Below the pieces are notes generated by a model. It was given only the letters and a program-made list of their open reading frames with translations. It did not search any database and had not been told where the DNA came from. The position numbers and the translations under genes were made by a program. From Streptomyces chumphonensis (GTDB taxonomy: Bacteria; Actinomycetota; Actinomycetes; Streptomycetales; Streptomycetaceae), in contig NZ_JACXYU010000001.1 in assembly GCF_014779715.1 (NCBI RefSeq), positions 1,054,001-1,118,000 of the forward strand: a stretch of 64,000 nt of DNA, given 5' to 3'. Below are positions 52,681 to 60,351 of the stretch, piece after piece; position 1 is the stretch's first letter, and every line of letters starts with the position of its first letter.

Positions 52681-52750
52681 ACGCGGCGGCGGAGCATGGC
52701 GCTTCATGGCAGAACATGGCAGAACGCGGCGGAGCACGGCAGAAGCCCAC
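52681..52750. repeat. Helically phased 10-bp imperfect repeats
   Basis: Six to seven consecutive units of exactly 10 bases with consensus RGARCAYGGC: for example GGAGCATGGC, GCTTCATGGC, AGAACATGGC, AGAACGCGGC, GGAGCACGGC. They lie 75-145 bases upstream of the HTH-TPR gene at 52825. One repeat per helical turn puts all copies on the same face of the DNA. Confidence 0.65.
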
Positions 52751-52824
52751 GGGAAGCGGCCGGTTGATGCCCCGCGTGGACGAACCGGTGTGGCGCAGGT
52801 CTCACACCGTGTACCTTCCGGGGC

Positions 52825-54282
52825 ATGGCGTCGTCACCTTCTACGTCATCGGGTTCCGGCCCGGTTCCGCCGTACCGCGCCCCGGCACCGCGGCCCAACA
52901 CCGCGTTCCGGGAGCTGCGCGGACCGCGCTCCCCGGGGGAGTTCGCGGCCGCCGTCCGGCGGGCGGCGCGCGAGATCGGGGAGCGGGTATCGTGCGACGC
53001 CCGATACGTCGGGCGGGTGGAGGCCGGAGAGATCCGGTGCCCCAACTACGCCTATGAACGCGTGTTCCTGCACATGTTCCCGGGGCGCACCCTGACCGAT
53101 CTGGGGTTCGCGCCCCGGGAGGCCGTCCGGGGGCGGAGGGCGCGCGGCCGGGGCGCGCACGCCGACGGGACGGCAGCCGCACGGCCCCGTGCTCCCCAGG
53201 CACCGGGGCAGCCGGAGGTGACGGACGACCCGCTCGCCCCCGACCCCACCCAGACCCTTCTGCACACTGACGAGGAGAGCGACGTGCTGCGTCGCGCGTT
53301 CATGACGGGCGGCACCGCCGCCCTGGCCGCGACCCTGGGGCCGAACCCGGGGCAGGCCGAAGCCTGGGCCGCGCCAGGCGTGACCGGCAGGGCCGGTGAG
53401 AGCGAGGCCGAGGCCGTCGAGGAGGCGGTGCGCCGCATCCGGCTGATCGACGACCAGCACGGGGCGGGCGCCCTGTACCGGCAGGCGGGCACCGCGCTGC
53501 GCGGCGCCTACCGGCTGCTCGACGCCGGTGTCCGCCGCCAGTCGGTCGCCGACCGGCTGCACAGCGGAGCCGGTGAACTGGCCCTTTCGGTGGGCTGGTT
53601 GGCTCACGATTCGGGCCGCGTCGAGGACGCCCGCTCGCACTACGCCGAAGCCCTGGCCACCGCCCGGGTCGCCGGGGACGCCGGTCTGGAGGCGCACGCC
53701 TTCAGCAACACCGCGTTCCTCGCCCGTGACGCCGGCCGCCCCCGCGAAGCGGTCCGCGCGGCGCAGGCGGGCCGGCGGGCCGCCGCCGGGCTGGGCTCCC
53801 CCCGGCTGCTGGCGCTGCTGACGCTGCGTGAGGCGGGCGGGCGCAGCGGGCTGGGCGACCGCTCCGGCTGCCAGGAGGCCCTGGGCCGGGCGCACGACCT
53901 GTTCGCGCGGGGCCCCTCCGAGGCCGACCCCGAGTGGATGAGCTTCTTCGGCGAGGCGGAGATCGCCGGCCTGGAGGCACAGTGCTGGGCGGCCCTCGGC
54001 GACTACCGCAGGGCCGAGGTGTGCGCCCGCCGGGCCGTGGCCCTCCAGTCGCCGCACTTCGTGCGCAACACCGCCCTGTTCACAGCCGAGCTGGCCGACG
54101 ACCTGGCGGCCGCGCACGCCCCCGACGAGGCCGCCGCGCACGGCGCACGGGCGCTGGACCTGATGACGTCCGTGCGCTCCTCCCGCGTCCAGGCCATGCT
54201 GCGGCGCACCGCCCGGCGGCTGCTGCCGCACCAGCGGGAGCCGGACGTCGCCCTGTTCCTCGACCGCGTGCGGGAGGCGTAG
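52825..54282 (+). CDS. HTH-TPR regulator (XRE-like)
   Basis: 485 residues. After a 25-residue Pro/Ser lead, residues about 28-85 carry a helix-turn-helix-like segment (FRELRGPRSPGEFAAAVRRA, CDARYVGRVEAGEIRCPNYA); the linker contains VLRRAFMTGGTAALAATLG; from about residue 190 a TPR-like array follows (GTALRGAYRLLDAGVRRQSV, HYAEALATARVAGDAGLEAH, QCWAALGDYRRAEVCARRAV). Same architecture as the XRE-TPR gene at 31287-32618 and related to NsdA-type regulators. Probably cytoplasmic despite the RR segment. Phased repeats lie upstream. Confidence 0.75.
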   Translation: MASSPSTSSGSGPVPPYRAPAPRPNTAFRELRGPRSPGEFAAAVRRAAREIGERVSCDARYVGRVEAGEIRCPNYAYERVFLHMFPGRTLTDLGFAPREAVRGRRARGRGAHADGTAAARPRAPQAPGQPEVTDDPLAPDPTQTLLHTDEESDVLRRAFMTGGTAALAATLGPNPGQAEAWAAPGVTGRAGESEAEAVEEAVRRIRLIDDQHGAGALYRQAGTALRGAYRLLDAGVRRQSVADRLHSGAGELALSVGWLAHDSGRVEDARSHYAEALATARVAGDAGLEAHAFSNTAFLARDAGRPREAVRAAQAGRRAAAGLGSPRLLALLTLREAGGRSGLGDRSGCQEALGRAHDLFARGPSEADPEWMSFFGEAEIAGLEAQCWAALGDYRRAEVCARRAVALQSPHFVRNTALFTAELADDLAAAHAPDEAAAHGARALDLMTSVRSSRVQAMLRRTARRLLPHQREPDVALFLDRVREA

Positions 54283-54313
54283 GCACCGGCCGCGTTCTCT
54301 CCCCCCGCGGGGT

Positions 54314-54919
54314 TCAGCTCCGGGGATCCAGGTGGCCGGTGTCGTTCCAGCGGCTGAGGGCCGGTTCGCCGTAGGCCCAGCCGAGCACGGAGAAGCCGCA
54401 GGCGGCGAGCCCGATGCGGGCCCCGAAGCCGATGTCCTGGCCGAGCCAGCGCGCGCCGAGCGCCCGCAGGAGGTGGCCGTGGGCGAAGACCAGGACGTCC
54501 CGGTCGGCCGAGCGCGCCCAGTCGACCACCTCGTCGGCCCGGGCCGTGACCTCGGCGAGCGTCTCGCCACCCGGCGCGCCGTCCCGCCAGATCACCCAGT
54601 CCGGCCCGGCCTCCTCCCTGATCCGCTCGCTGGTCAGCCCCTCGTACCGGCCGTAGTCCCACTCCATGAGGACGTCCCAGGGCCGCGCGCGGGCACCGAA
54701 ACCGGCCAGCTCGCAGGTCTCGGCCGCACGCCTGAGGGGGCTGGTGCGGACCTCGACGTCCGGCAGCCCGTTCCAGGGGGAGCGGTGCAGCCGCTCGCCG
54801 AGCAGCTTCGCCGTCCGGCGGCCCTCGTCGAGCAGCGGGAGGTCGGTGCGTCCGGTGTGCCGGCCGAGTCGCGACCACTCCGTCTCACCGTGCCGGACGA
54901 GCAGAATGCGCGGAGCCAT
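54314..54919 (-). CDS. Histidine phosphatase (phosphoglycerate-mutase-like)
   Basis: 201 residues. N-terminal [20 protein letters not shown] has the phospho-His and Arg of the branch-1 RHG motif; [17 protein letters not shown] has the acidic residue, and [17 protein letters not shown] the second catalytic His. The substrate could be a phosphosugar or other small phosphate. GGGAGG precedes ATG 54919. It is divergent from the nuclease operon. Confidence 0.9.
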   Translation of the reverse strand: MAPRILLVRHGETEWSRLGRHTGRTDLPLLDEGRRTAKLLGERLHRSPWNGLPDVEVRTSPLRRAAETCELAGFGARARPWDVLMEWDYGRYEGLTSERIREEAGPDWVIWRDGAPGGETLAEVTARADEVVDWARSADRDVLVFAHGHLLRALGARWLGQDIGFGARIGLAACGFSVLGWAYGEPALSRWNDTGHLDPRS

Positions 54920-54976
54920 GGGCGGGGAACCTCCCGGTCGTACGCGTTGTCAGCCGAAGATGCCAGACTGCCCCGG

Positions 54977-56170
54977 GTGACGCACGTGAACCACTCACCA
55001 CGTCCGGATGGCGGCCGGCCCACCGTGCCCGCGCAGGGCACGGACGGTCTGCGGCGGCGCCTGGCGCGGCTGCGCGGGGACGGGCACCCGCCCCGGCCGC
55101 TGGACGCCCGGGCCCTGTCCGCGCTGGCCGCCAACCCCGGCTGCCGGCGCCGGGCCCTGCTGGACGGCGCCGGGGTGGACAAGACGGCCCTGGCCCGCGC
55201 GCTGGGCGCGCCCGCGCCGTTCGGCCAGTCCCAGTTCGCCTTCTCGCGCGGCCACGCCTTCGAGGCACGGGTGCACGCCGACGGCTGCGCCGCGCTGGTG
55301 CGGATGCTGCGGGCCGCCACCGCGGACCGCTCCCCCGAGCCCGCCGCCGTCGAGCAGCCCGACCTCACGGCGGACGGCCCCGCCGGGCGCGCGGCCCGCA
55401 CCGCGCTCGCCCTGGCGGAGGCCGACGCGGCGGGCGCGGGGGTGTGGACGGTGCTGGTGCACCCGATCCTGGAGCTGCGCGTCGCCGGTTCGCCCGTCCA
55501 CCTGGAGCCGGACGCCCTCGTCGTCGCGCCGGACGGCACCCGCACGGTGGTGGAGGTCAAGTCCTTCCCCATCCTGGACGGCACCGCCGACCCGGCGAAG
55601 GTCGGCGGCGCGGTGCGGCAGGCGGCCGTGTACGCGCTGGCCCTTGAGGAGCGCGGGGACGCCGACCGGCTCGCGGACGTCGTCCTGCTGGTGTGCCCCA
55701 AGGACTTCTCCAACCTGCCCACGGCCGCCGCCGTCGACCTGCGCCGCCAGCTCGCGGCCGTCCGCCGCCAGCTCGCGCGGCTGACCCGGCTGACGGACAT
55801 CGCCGCCGAGCTGCCGCCGGACGTCACCTTCGACCCCGAGCGGCCGGGCGAGGAGCTGGCCGACGCCGTGGCCCGGGTGCCCGCCGCCTACGCCCCCGAG
55901 TGCCTGGCCACCTGCGAGCTGGCCTTCCACTGCCGGGCGCGGGCGCGCGAGGCCGGTGACGTCACGGTGCTGGGGCGGGCCGTCCGGGGGGAGCTCGGGT
56001 CGCTGACGACCATCGAGGCCGTGCTGGCCGCCGCCCACGGGGACGCCCCCCAGATGGGCGCCACGCCGGACGCCGGGGCCGACCCGGCGGTGACCGCGCT
56101 GCGCCGCGCCGCCCGGCTCCGCGCGGAGGCGCTGGGCGGCGCGTCGGCCCGGGCGGGTGGGGTGCGATGA
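54977..56170 (+). CDS. Fe-S cluster RecB-family (PD-(D/E)XK) nuclease, first gene of a nuclease-helicase operon
   Basis: 397 residues from GTG 54977 (GTG 54986 is the alternative). Nuclease motifs: Asp179 in LEPDALVV, Glu193-x-Lys195 in VVEVKSFP, and the RecB QxxxY motif Q215-Y219 in RQAAVYAL. Cys56 (NPGCRRRA) plus Cys309, Cys313 and Cys319 (CLATCELAFHC) form the N-term plus C-terminal four-Cys layout of AddB, Dna2 and Cas4 Fe-S nucleases. Expected activity: ssDNA end processing. It overlaps the next gene by ATGA. CAGACT seven bases before the GTG may be a -10. No cas genes or CRISPR array are nearby, so Cas4 is unlikely. Confidence 0.78.
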   Translation: MTHVNHSPRPDGGRPTVPAQGTDGLRRRLARLRGDGHPPRPLDARALSALAANPGCRRRALLDGAGVDKTALARALGAPAPFGQSQFAFSRGHAFEARVHADGCAALVRMLRAATADRSPEPAAVEQPDLTADGPAGRAARTALALAEADAAGAGVWTVLVHPILELRVAGSPVHLEPDALVVAPDGTRTVVEVKSFPILDGTADPAKVGGAVRQAAVYALALEERGDADRLADVVLLVCPKDFSNLPTAAAVDLRRQLAAVRRQLARLTRLTDIAAELPPDVTFDPERPGEELADAVARVPAAYAPECLATCELAFHCRARAREAGDVTVLGRAVRGELGSLTTIEAVLAAAHGDAPQMGATPDAGADPAVTALRRAARLRAEALGGASARAGGVR

Positions 56171-57672
56171 CGCTGCTCGCCACCCTCGCCCGCATGGAGG
56201 CCGCGGCGGCCGGACGGGCCCGGCCGCTGGCGACCGTCCGGCACCGCCACCTGACCGACCGGCCGCTGGTGCTCGTCCCGCTGACGACGGCCGGTGAGGC
56301 CGGGGCCCCGCTCGGCGCCCTGCTCGGCACCGACCCCGAGGAGCCGGTGCTGCTCACCGTCGCCCAGCCGCGCGACCGTGACCTGCGGTTCCGCTTCCTC
56401 GCCGAGCTCGCCGACGTCATGCTGCCGCACCTGGAGTCGGCGCAGGACGAGGTGGAGGCCGTCGCCCGGCGCTCCGGCGAGGAGGCCGAGCTGTGCCGGG
56501 ACGCCCCGCAGCTCCTGGTGCCGAACTCCGGCGGCGTCGCCTTCGTCCGGCTGCTGGGCCGCTCGATGCGCTTCCGCCGCACCGCCGAGGAGGATCCGGA
56601 CACGCCGTATCCCGCGCCCGCCCGGGTGCCGCTGCTCGGACGCTGGCTCACGCACTACGGCGAGCGGTCCCGGGTGCCCGGCTCCTCGCTGCTGCTGGCC
56701 GCCACCGACCTGCTGACCCGGCACTGGGCCACCGGCCAGAGCGCGCTGGAGGACCAGCATCTGGGCGCCCTGCTCGGCTGGCTCCGCGCCGACGGGCCGG
56801 GGGGCGCCGAGGCCGCGCTGCGGGCCGAGACGGCACGGGACGAGGCGGGGCGGCTGCTGGTGCCCCCGGCCGGTCCCGCCACCGATCCGGCCTTCGACAA
56901 CAGGGTCCTCGCCCCCGCCGTGGCCCGCTACGACGCCGGCGTCTTCGGGGCGGACGTCGAGATCAGGAACGCCCTGGCCGGGCAGCTCCGCCCGACCTGG
57001 GACGCGATGTGGGAGGCGCTCGCGCTGCTGCGGGAGCTGCCGCCGGGGGAACGCGTCGCCGGACGCTGGGAGGGGGACCGCTGGTCCTACACCGCCCACC
57101 GCGACCGGCTGCGGGCGGGTGAGCCGCCGCAGCCCCGGCGCGACGACGCGGTGACGGCGGCCCGCAAACTCGCCGCCCGCGAGCGGGACCAGGCCCGGCT
57201 GGCCGCGCAGGAGGCCCTGGACGATCCGCTGGTCATGGCCGCCCGGCGGCTGGCCGGCGAGGCGTTCAGCGGCACGGTGACGGAGGTGCGTCCGGCGTAC
57301 TCGACGGGCAGACGGCCCATGCCGCGTCCCCTGGTGACGCTCCGCACGGACGACGCCCCGCAGCTCGGCGCGGGCACGAAGGTGTGGCGGGCGCTAGCCG
57401 ACGGCCGGGCCCAGCCGGGCGAGTGCGCGGAGCTCCCCGGTCCCGGCCTGGTCACCGTCCGGCTCACCGGGGGCATGGGGCGCGGGAAGGAGCCGGCGCC
57501 GGGCAGCGTCCCGGAGCCGGGCGAGGCCGTGTGCTGGACGCTGTTCGAGCACCACCCGCGCGGCGGCCCCGACCTTCCGGACCCGGAGGACACCCCCTGG
57601 ACGCACGGCGGCCCGCCCGGCGAGGCCCGGCCCGAACCCCCCGACCCCGCCACCGAGGAGGACCTGCTTTGA
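56167..57672 (+). CDS. Uncharacterised 501-residue middle protein of the nuclease-helicase operon
   Basis: I do not recognise a family. The N-terminal 320 residues mix strands and helices (VRHRHLTDRPLVLVPLTTAG, LLTVAQPRDRDLRFRFLAEL, LLGRWLTHYGERSRVPGSSL, DNRVLAPAVARYDAGVFGAD, WDAMWEALALLRELPPGERV). Residues 330-385 are a charged helical arm (AARKLAARERDQARLAAQEA), then a strand-rich part (SGTVTEVRPAYSTGRRPMPR, TVRLTGGMGRGKEP) and an acidic Pro-rich tail. Charged arm plus beta domain recalls the stalk and OB/1B-type parts that precede helicase cores in Upf1/Dna2-like enzymes. Overlaps both neighbours, so it is an obligate partner of both. Confidence 0.72.
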   Translation: MTLLATLARMEAAAAGRARPLATVRHRHLTDRPLVLVPLTTAGEAGAPLGALLGTDPEEPVLLTVAQPRDRDLRFRFLAELADVMLPHLESAQDEVEAVARRSGEEAELCRDAPQLLVPNSGGVAFVRLLGRSMRFRRTAEEDPDTPYPAPARVPLLGRWLTHYGERSRVPGSSLLLAATDLLTRHWATGQSALEDQHLGALLGWLRADGPGGAEAALRAETARDEAGRLLVPPAGPATDPAFDNRVLAPAVARYDAGVFGADVEIRNALAGQLRPTWDAMWEALALLRELPPGERVAGRWEGDRWSYTAHRDRLRAGEPPQPRRDDAVTAARKLAARERDQARLAAQEALDDPLVMAARRLAGEAFSGTVTEVRPAYSTGRRPMPRPLVTLRTDDAPQLGAGTKVWRALADGRAQPGECAELPGPGLVTVRLTGGMGRGKEPAPGSVPEPGEAVCWTLFEHHPRGGPDLPDPEDTPWTHGGPPGEARPEPPDPATEEDLL

Positions 57673-59036
57673 CGGTCTCCGCATCCGTGACCGGCGCGCG
57701 GACGGCCGGGGACGACCCGGGCGCCGCCGCGTCCGCCGCCACCGCCGCCATCCTCGCCGACACCCTGCACGGGCGGGAGCGCGGCGTCGTCGTGGACTCG
57801 CCGCCCGGCGCGGGGAAGTCGACGCTGGTGGTGCGCGCCGCCCGCGAGCTGGCCGCCGCGGGCCGCCCGCTGATGATCGTCGCCCAGACGAACGCCCAGG
57901 TGGACGACCTCGTGGACCGGCTGGCCGTGGCCGATCCCGACCTGCCCGTGGGGCGGCTGCACAGCAGCGACCCGGCCGCCTACGACGCGGCGCTGGACCG
58001 CCACCCGGCCGTCCGCGCCTCGGCGAAGATCGCCGACCTGGCGGAGCAGGCCGTCGTCGTGTCCACCGCCGCGAAGTGGGCGCACGTGCAGGGTGGCGCC
58101 GTCGCCGAGCCGTGGCAGCACGCCATCGTCGACGAGGCGTACCAGATGCGCTCCGACGCGCTGCTGGCCGTCGCCCGGCTCTTCGAGCGGGCCCTGTTCG
58201 TCGGCGACCCGGGGCAGCTCGACCCGTTCAGCCAGGTCGGCACGGAGCAGTGGGCCGGCCTGTCCTACGACCCGTCGGCGAGCGCCGTCTCCGCCCTGCT
58301 GGCCCACCACCCGGGCCTGCCGCAGCACCGGCTGCCGGTGTCGTGGCGGCTGCCCGCCTCGGCGGCACCGCTGGTGTCCTCGGCGTTCTACCCCTACACC
58401 CCGTTCCGCAGCGGCACCGGGCCCGGGGACCGGCGGCTGGCCTTCGGCGTGCGCGGCGACGGCTCGGCCGTCGACCGGGTGCTGGACACGGCCGCCGACG
58501 CGGGCTGGGGGCTGCTGGAGCTGCCCGCCCGCCACACGCCGCGCACGGACCCGGAGGCCGTCGCCGCCGTCGCCGCCGTCGTGCACCGGCTGCTGGAGCG
58601 CGCGGGGCTGACGGCCGACGAGCGCGGCACCGGGCCGGCACCCCTGACGGCCGACCGGGTCGCGGTGGGCACCGCGCACCGCGACCAGGCGGCGGCGGTC
58701 CGTACGGCCCTGGCCGGGCGCGGGGTGGAGGGCGTCACGGTGGACACCGCCAACCGGCTCCAGGGCCGCGAGTACGACGTCACCGTGGTGCTGCACCCGC
58801 TGTCCGGACGGCCGGACGCCACGGCGTTCCACCTGGAGACCGGCCGGCTGTGCGTGCTGGCCTCCCGGCACCGGCACGCGTGCGTCGTGGTGTGCCGGGC
58901 GGGCGTCGCGGAGCTGCTCGACGAGCACCCCTCGGCGGAGCCGGTGCAGCTCGGGGTGGACGTCCGCTTCCCCGACGGCTGGGCCGCCCAGCAGGCCGTT
59001 CTCGCGGAGCTGTCCGCGCACCGGGTGCCCGCCTGA
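57669..59036 (+). CDS. Dna2/Upf1-like SF1 helicase (AAA_12-type), third gene of the operon
   Basis: 455 residues from TTG 57669, overlapping the previous stop as TTGA (GTG 57687 is the alternative). SF1B helicase motifs in order: Q-like N-terminus, Walker A VDSPPGAGKSTL (Lys50), Ia IVAQTNAQVDDLVDRL, II AIVDEAYQM, III FVGDPGQLDPFS, IV VSWRLPASAAPLV, V TVDTANRLQGREYDV, VI LCVLASRHRHACVVV. This is a compact core without its own nuclease; the nuclease and the probable accessory domain are encoded by the two genes before it. Confidence 0.82.
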   Translation: MTVSASVTGARTAGDDPGAAASAATAAILADTLHGRERGVVVDSPPGAGKSTLVVRAARELAAAGRPLMIVAQTNAQVDDLVDRLAVADPDLPVGRLHSSDPAAYDAALDRHPAVRASAKIADLAEQAVVVSTAAKWAHVQGGAVAEPWQHAIVDEAYQMRSDALLAVARLFERALFVGDPGQLDPFSQVGTEQWAGLSYDPSASAVSALLAHHPGLPQHRLPVSWRLPASAAPLVSSAFYPYTPFRSGTGPGDRRLAFGVRGDGSAVDRVLDTAADAGWGLLELPARHTPRTDPEAVAAVAAVVHRLLERAGLTADERGTGPAPLTADRVAVGTAHRDQAAAVRTALAGRGVEGVTVDTANRLQGREYDVTVVLHPLSGRPDATAFHLETGRLCVLASRHRHACVVVCRAGVAELLDEHPSAEPVQLGVDVRFPDGWAAQQAVLAELSAHRVPA

Positions 59037-59118
59037 ACCACGGGCGGGCCCCGGGGGCAGACAGTTCGCGGGGGTTCGCGGGACAATGGTCGTCGGTCTA
59101 CGACGTGGAGGTACGTTC

Positions 59119-59469
59119 ATGCCCGAGCCGGACTCGGCTCCTTCCTTCCGGCGGCCCGCCCCGCTGATCTTCGAGCCCGCCGCGAGCGCGGAGGAGGCGG
59201 AGCACTTCTTCGACCTGGAGTCGATCGCCGACCCGCGGGAGCTGCTGTCGCGTGCGACGGAGCTGGCGGTCGCCTTCCAGGCGGCGGCGGACCGGGCCAT
59301 GGAGTACCAGGCGATGGCGGCCGCGCAGCTGGCGGACCCGCGCCGCTTCGACCGGCTGCCGGACGCCGCCATCGCGGACCGCGCCGAGTGGACGGAGGAC
59401 TACACGCGCCGCATGGTCGCCTTCGGCAAGCAGCTGCTGCGCGACGCGACCCCCGACGGCAGCCCCTGA
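59119..59469 (+). CDS. Small conserved protein of unknown function
   Basis: 116 residues: PLIFEPAASAEEAEHFFDLE, DPRELLSRATELAVAFQAAA, YQAMAAAQLADPRRFDRLPD, YTRRMVAFGKQLLRD. Mostly helical, acidic N-terminus. GGAGG lies seven bases before ATG 59119, 82 bases after the helicase gene on the same strand, so it may be cotranscribed with the nuclease-helicase operon. No recognised domain. Confidence 0.7.
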   Translation: MPEPDSAPSFRRPAPLIFEPAASAEEAEHFFDLESIADPRELLSRATELAVAFQAAADRAMEYQAMAAAQLADPRRFDRLPDAAIADRAEWTEDYTRRMVAFGKQLLRDATPDGSP

Positions 59470-59609
59470 GCGAGGCGCCCGGGGCCGGGGCCGGCACCCG
59501 ATACGGCGCGGCGGGCGGAGCGGCGTACGGTAGCGCAGGTGGGGGCGGCGTGTCCGGCTTTCGCTCATCTTGAGTGAGGACGCGAGCACTCCGGGTACAT
59601 GTATATGTC

Positions 59610-60197
59610 ATGAGCATCTCCTTCTGCGCGGACGCCCCCCCGCCCGACACCGCCGCCTGGCTCGCCTCGGCCAGCCCCTTCCCGCGCAGCGTCCGGGCGC
59701 TGTGGGCCGCGTTCCCCGACCGGCCACAGCCGCTGCCGTGCGGCACGGTCTTCGACGTCGTGAGCGTCCCGGCGGTGTTCGGCCGCCGGATGGTCGGGCA
59801 CCTGGCGTCGGCCGGCGGCGTGGCGACGGGTCCGGTGGCCGTGGACCGGGGGCGGGCGCTGTTCTTCGCCCGGCCCGGTACGGCGCGGCGGCTGCCCGCG
59901 CTGCTGCGCTGGGAGGAGTGGCACGGCCAGCCGGGCGCGGAGGCCGTCCCCGCGCTGCTCGGCTACGGGCCCGGGGACGTCGTGGGCGTTCCGGCACCGC
60001 CGCTCCCCGGCGGGTCGGGCACCCGCTGGCTCGTCCCCCCGGACGGCACGCCCGCGGCCCGCCCCACGGGCGCCCGGGAGCTGCTCTGGGCGGCGGTACG
60101 GACGGTCCGCGCAGGTCGGGGGCACGGGCGGGACCTATCGATTTCCGCTCCCGGCGATGCTGGTGCTAAGGTCTACGACGTCAGCAGGCGCCGCTAG
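59610..60197 (+). CDS. Primase-polymerase-like small protein (prim-pol N-terminal domain type)
   Basis: 195 residues. AAWLASASPFPRSVRALWAA, CGTVFDVVSVPAVFGRRMVG, GRALFFARPGTARRLPALLR and GTRWLVPPDGTP follow the pattern of actinomycete proteins labelled bifunctional DNA primase/polymerase; the FDVVSVP strand is where the catalytic DxD sits in true enzymes, here D-V-V, so activity is doubtful. The last codons overlap tRNA-Lys: the TAG stop (60195-60197) is formed by T8-A9-G10 of the tRNA. ATG 59610 is preceded by an AT-rich promoter-like stretch (GTACATGTATATGTC). Confidence 0.65.
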   Translation: MSISFCADAPPPDTAAWLASASPFPRSVRALWAAFPDRPQPLPCGTVFDVVSVPAVFGRRMVGHLASAGGVATGPVAVDRGRALFFARPGTARRLPALLRWEEWHGQPGAEAVPALLGYGPGDVVGVPAPPLPGGSGTRWLVPPDGTPAARPTGARELLWAAVRTVRAGRGHGRDLSISAPGDAGAKVYDVSRRR

Positions 60198-60261
60198 CTC
60201 AGTTGGTTAGAGCAGCTGACTCTTAATCAGCGGGTCCGGGGTTCGAGTCCCTGGCGGCGCA
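60188..60261 (+). tRNA. tRNA-Lys (CTT)
   Basis: 74-base cloverleaf: acceptor GCGCCGC/GCGGCGC with A73, D-arm GCTCAGTTGGTTAGAGC, anticodon arm CTGACTCTTAATCAG with anticodon CTT, T-arm GGGGTTCGAGTCCCT. No encoded CCA. A hairpin follows ten bases later. Confidence 0.95.
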
Positions 60262-60270
60262 CAGACGGCC

Positions 60271-60300
60271 GAAGGCCCTCCGCAGCAGCGGGGGGCCTTC
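60271..60300. terminator. Terminator after tRNA-Lys
   Basis: GAAGGCCC (60271-60278) pairs with GGGCCTTC (60293-60300), with inner CCGC/GCGG pairs. It probably also ends the convergent M6 protease transcript. Confidence 0.75.
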
Positions 60301-60351
60301 GCGCATGGCCGGGCATGGCCGGGCCGGGTCCGCACGCCCGCCGGCCGGGCC

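Noticed and set aside
52681..52750. CRISPR-like repetition
   Set aside because: The units are 10 bases, contiguous and imperfect, with no spacers and no cas genes.
52825..54282. Tat signal peptide in the HTH-TPR proteins (RR segment followed by a hydrophobic run)
   Set aside because: The segment lies mid-protein after a DNA-binding domain; it occurs in both HTH-TPR proteins here and is a family linker.
54977..56170. Cas4 nuclease
   Set aside because: The fold and cysteines fit, but there is no CRISPR array or cas1/cas2, and the gene is coupled to a helicase, so a Dna2/AddB-like role is more likely.
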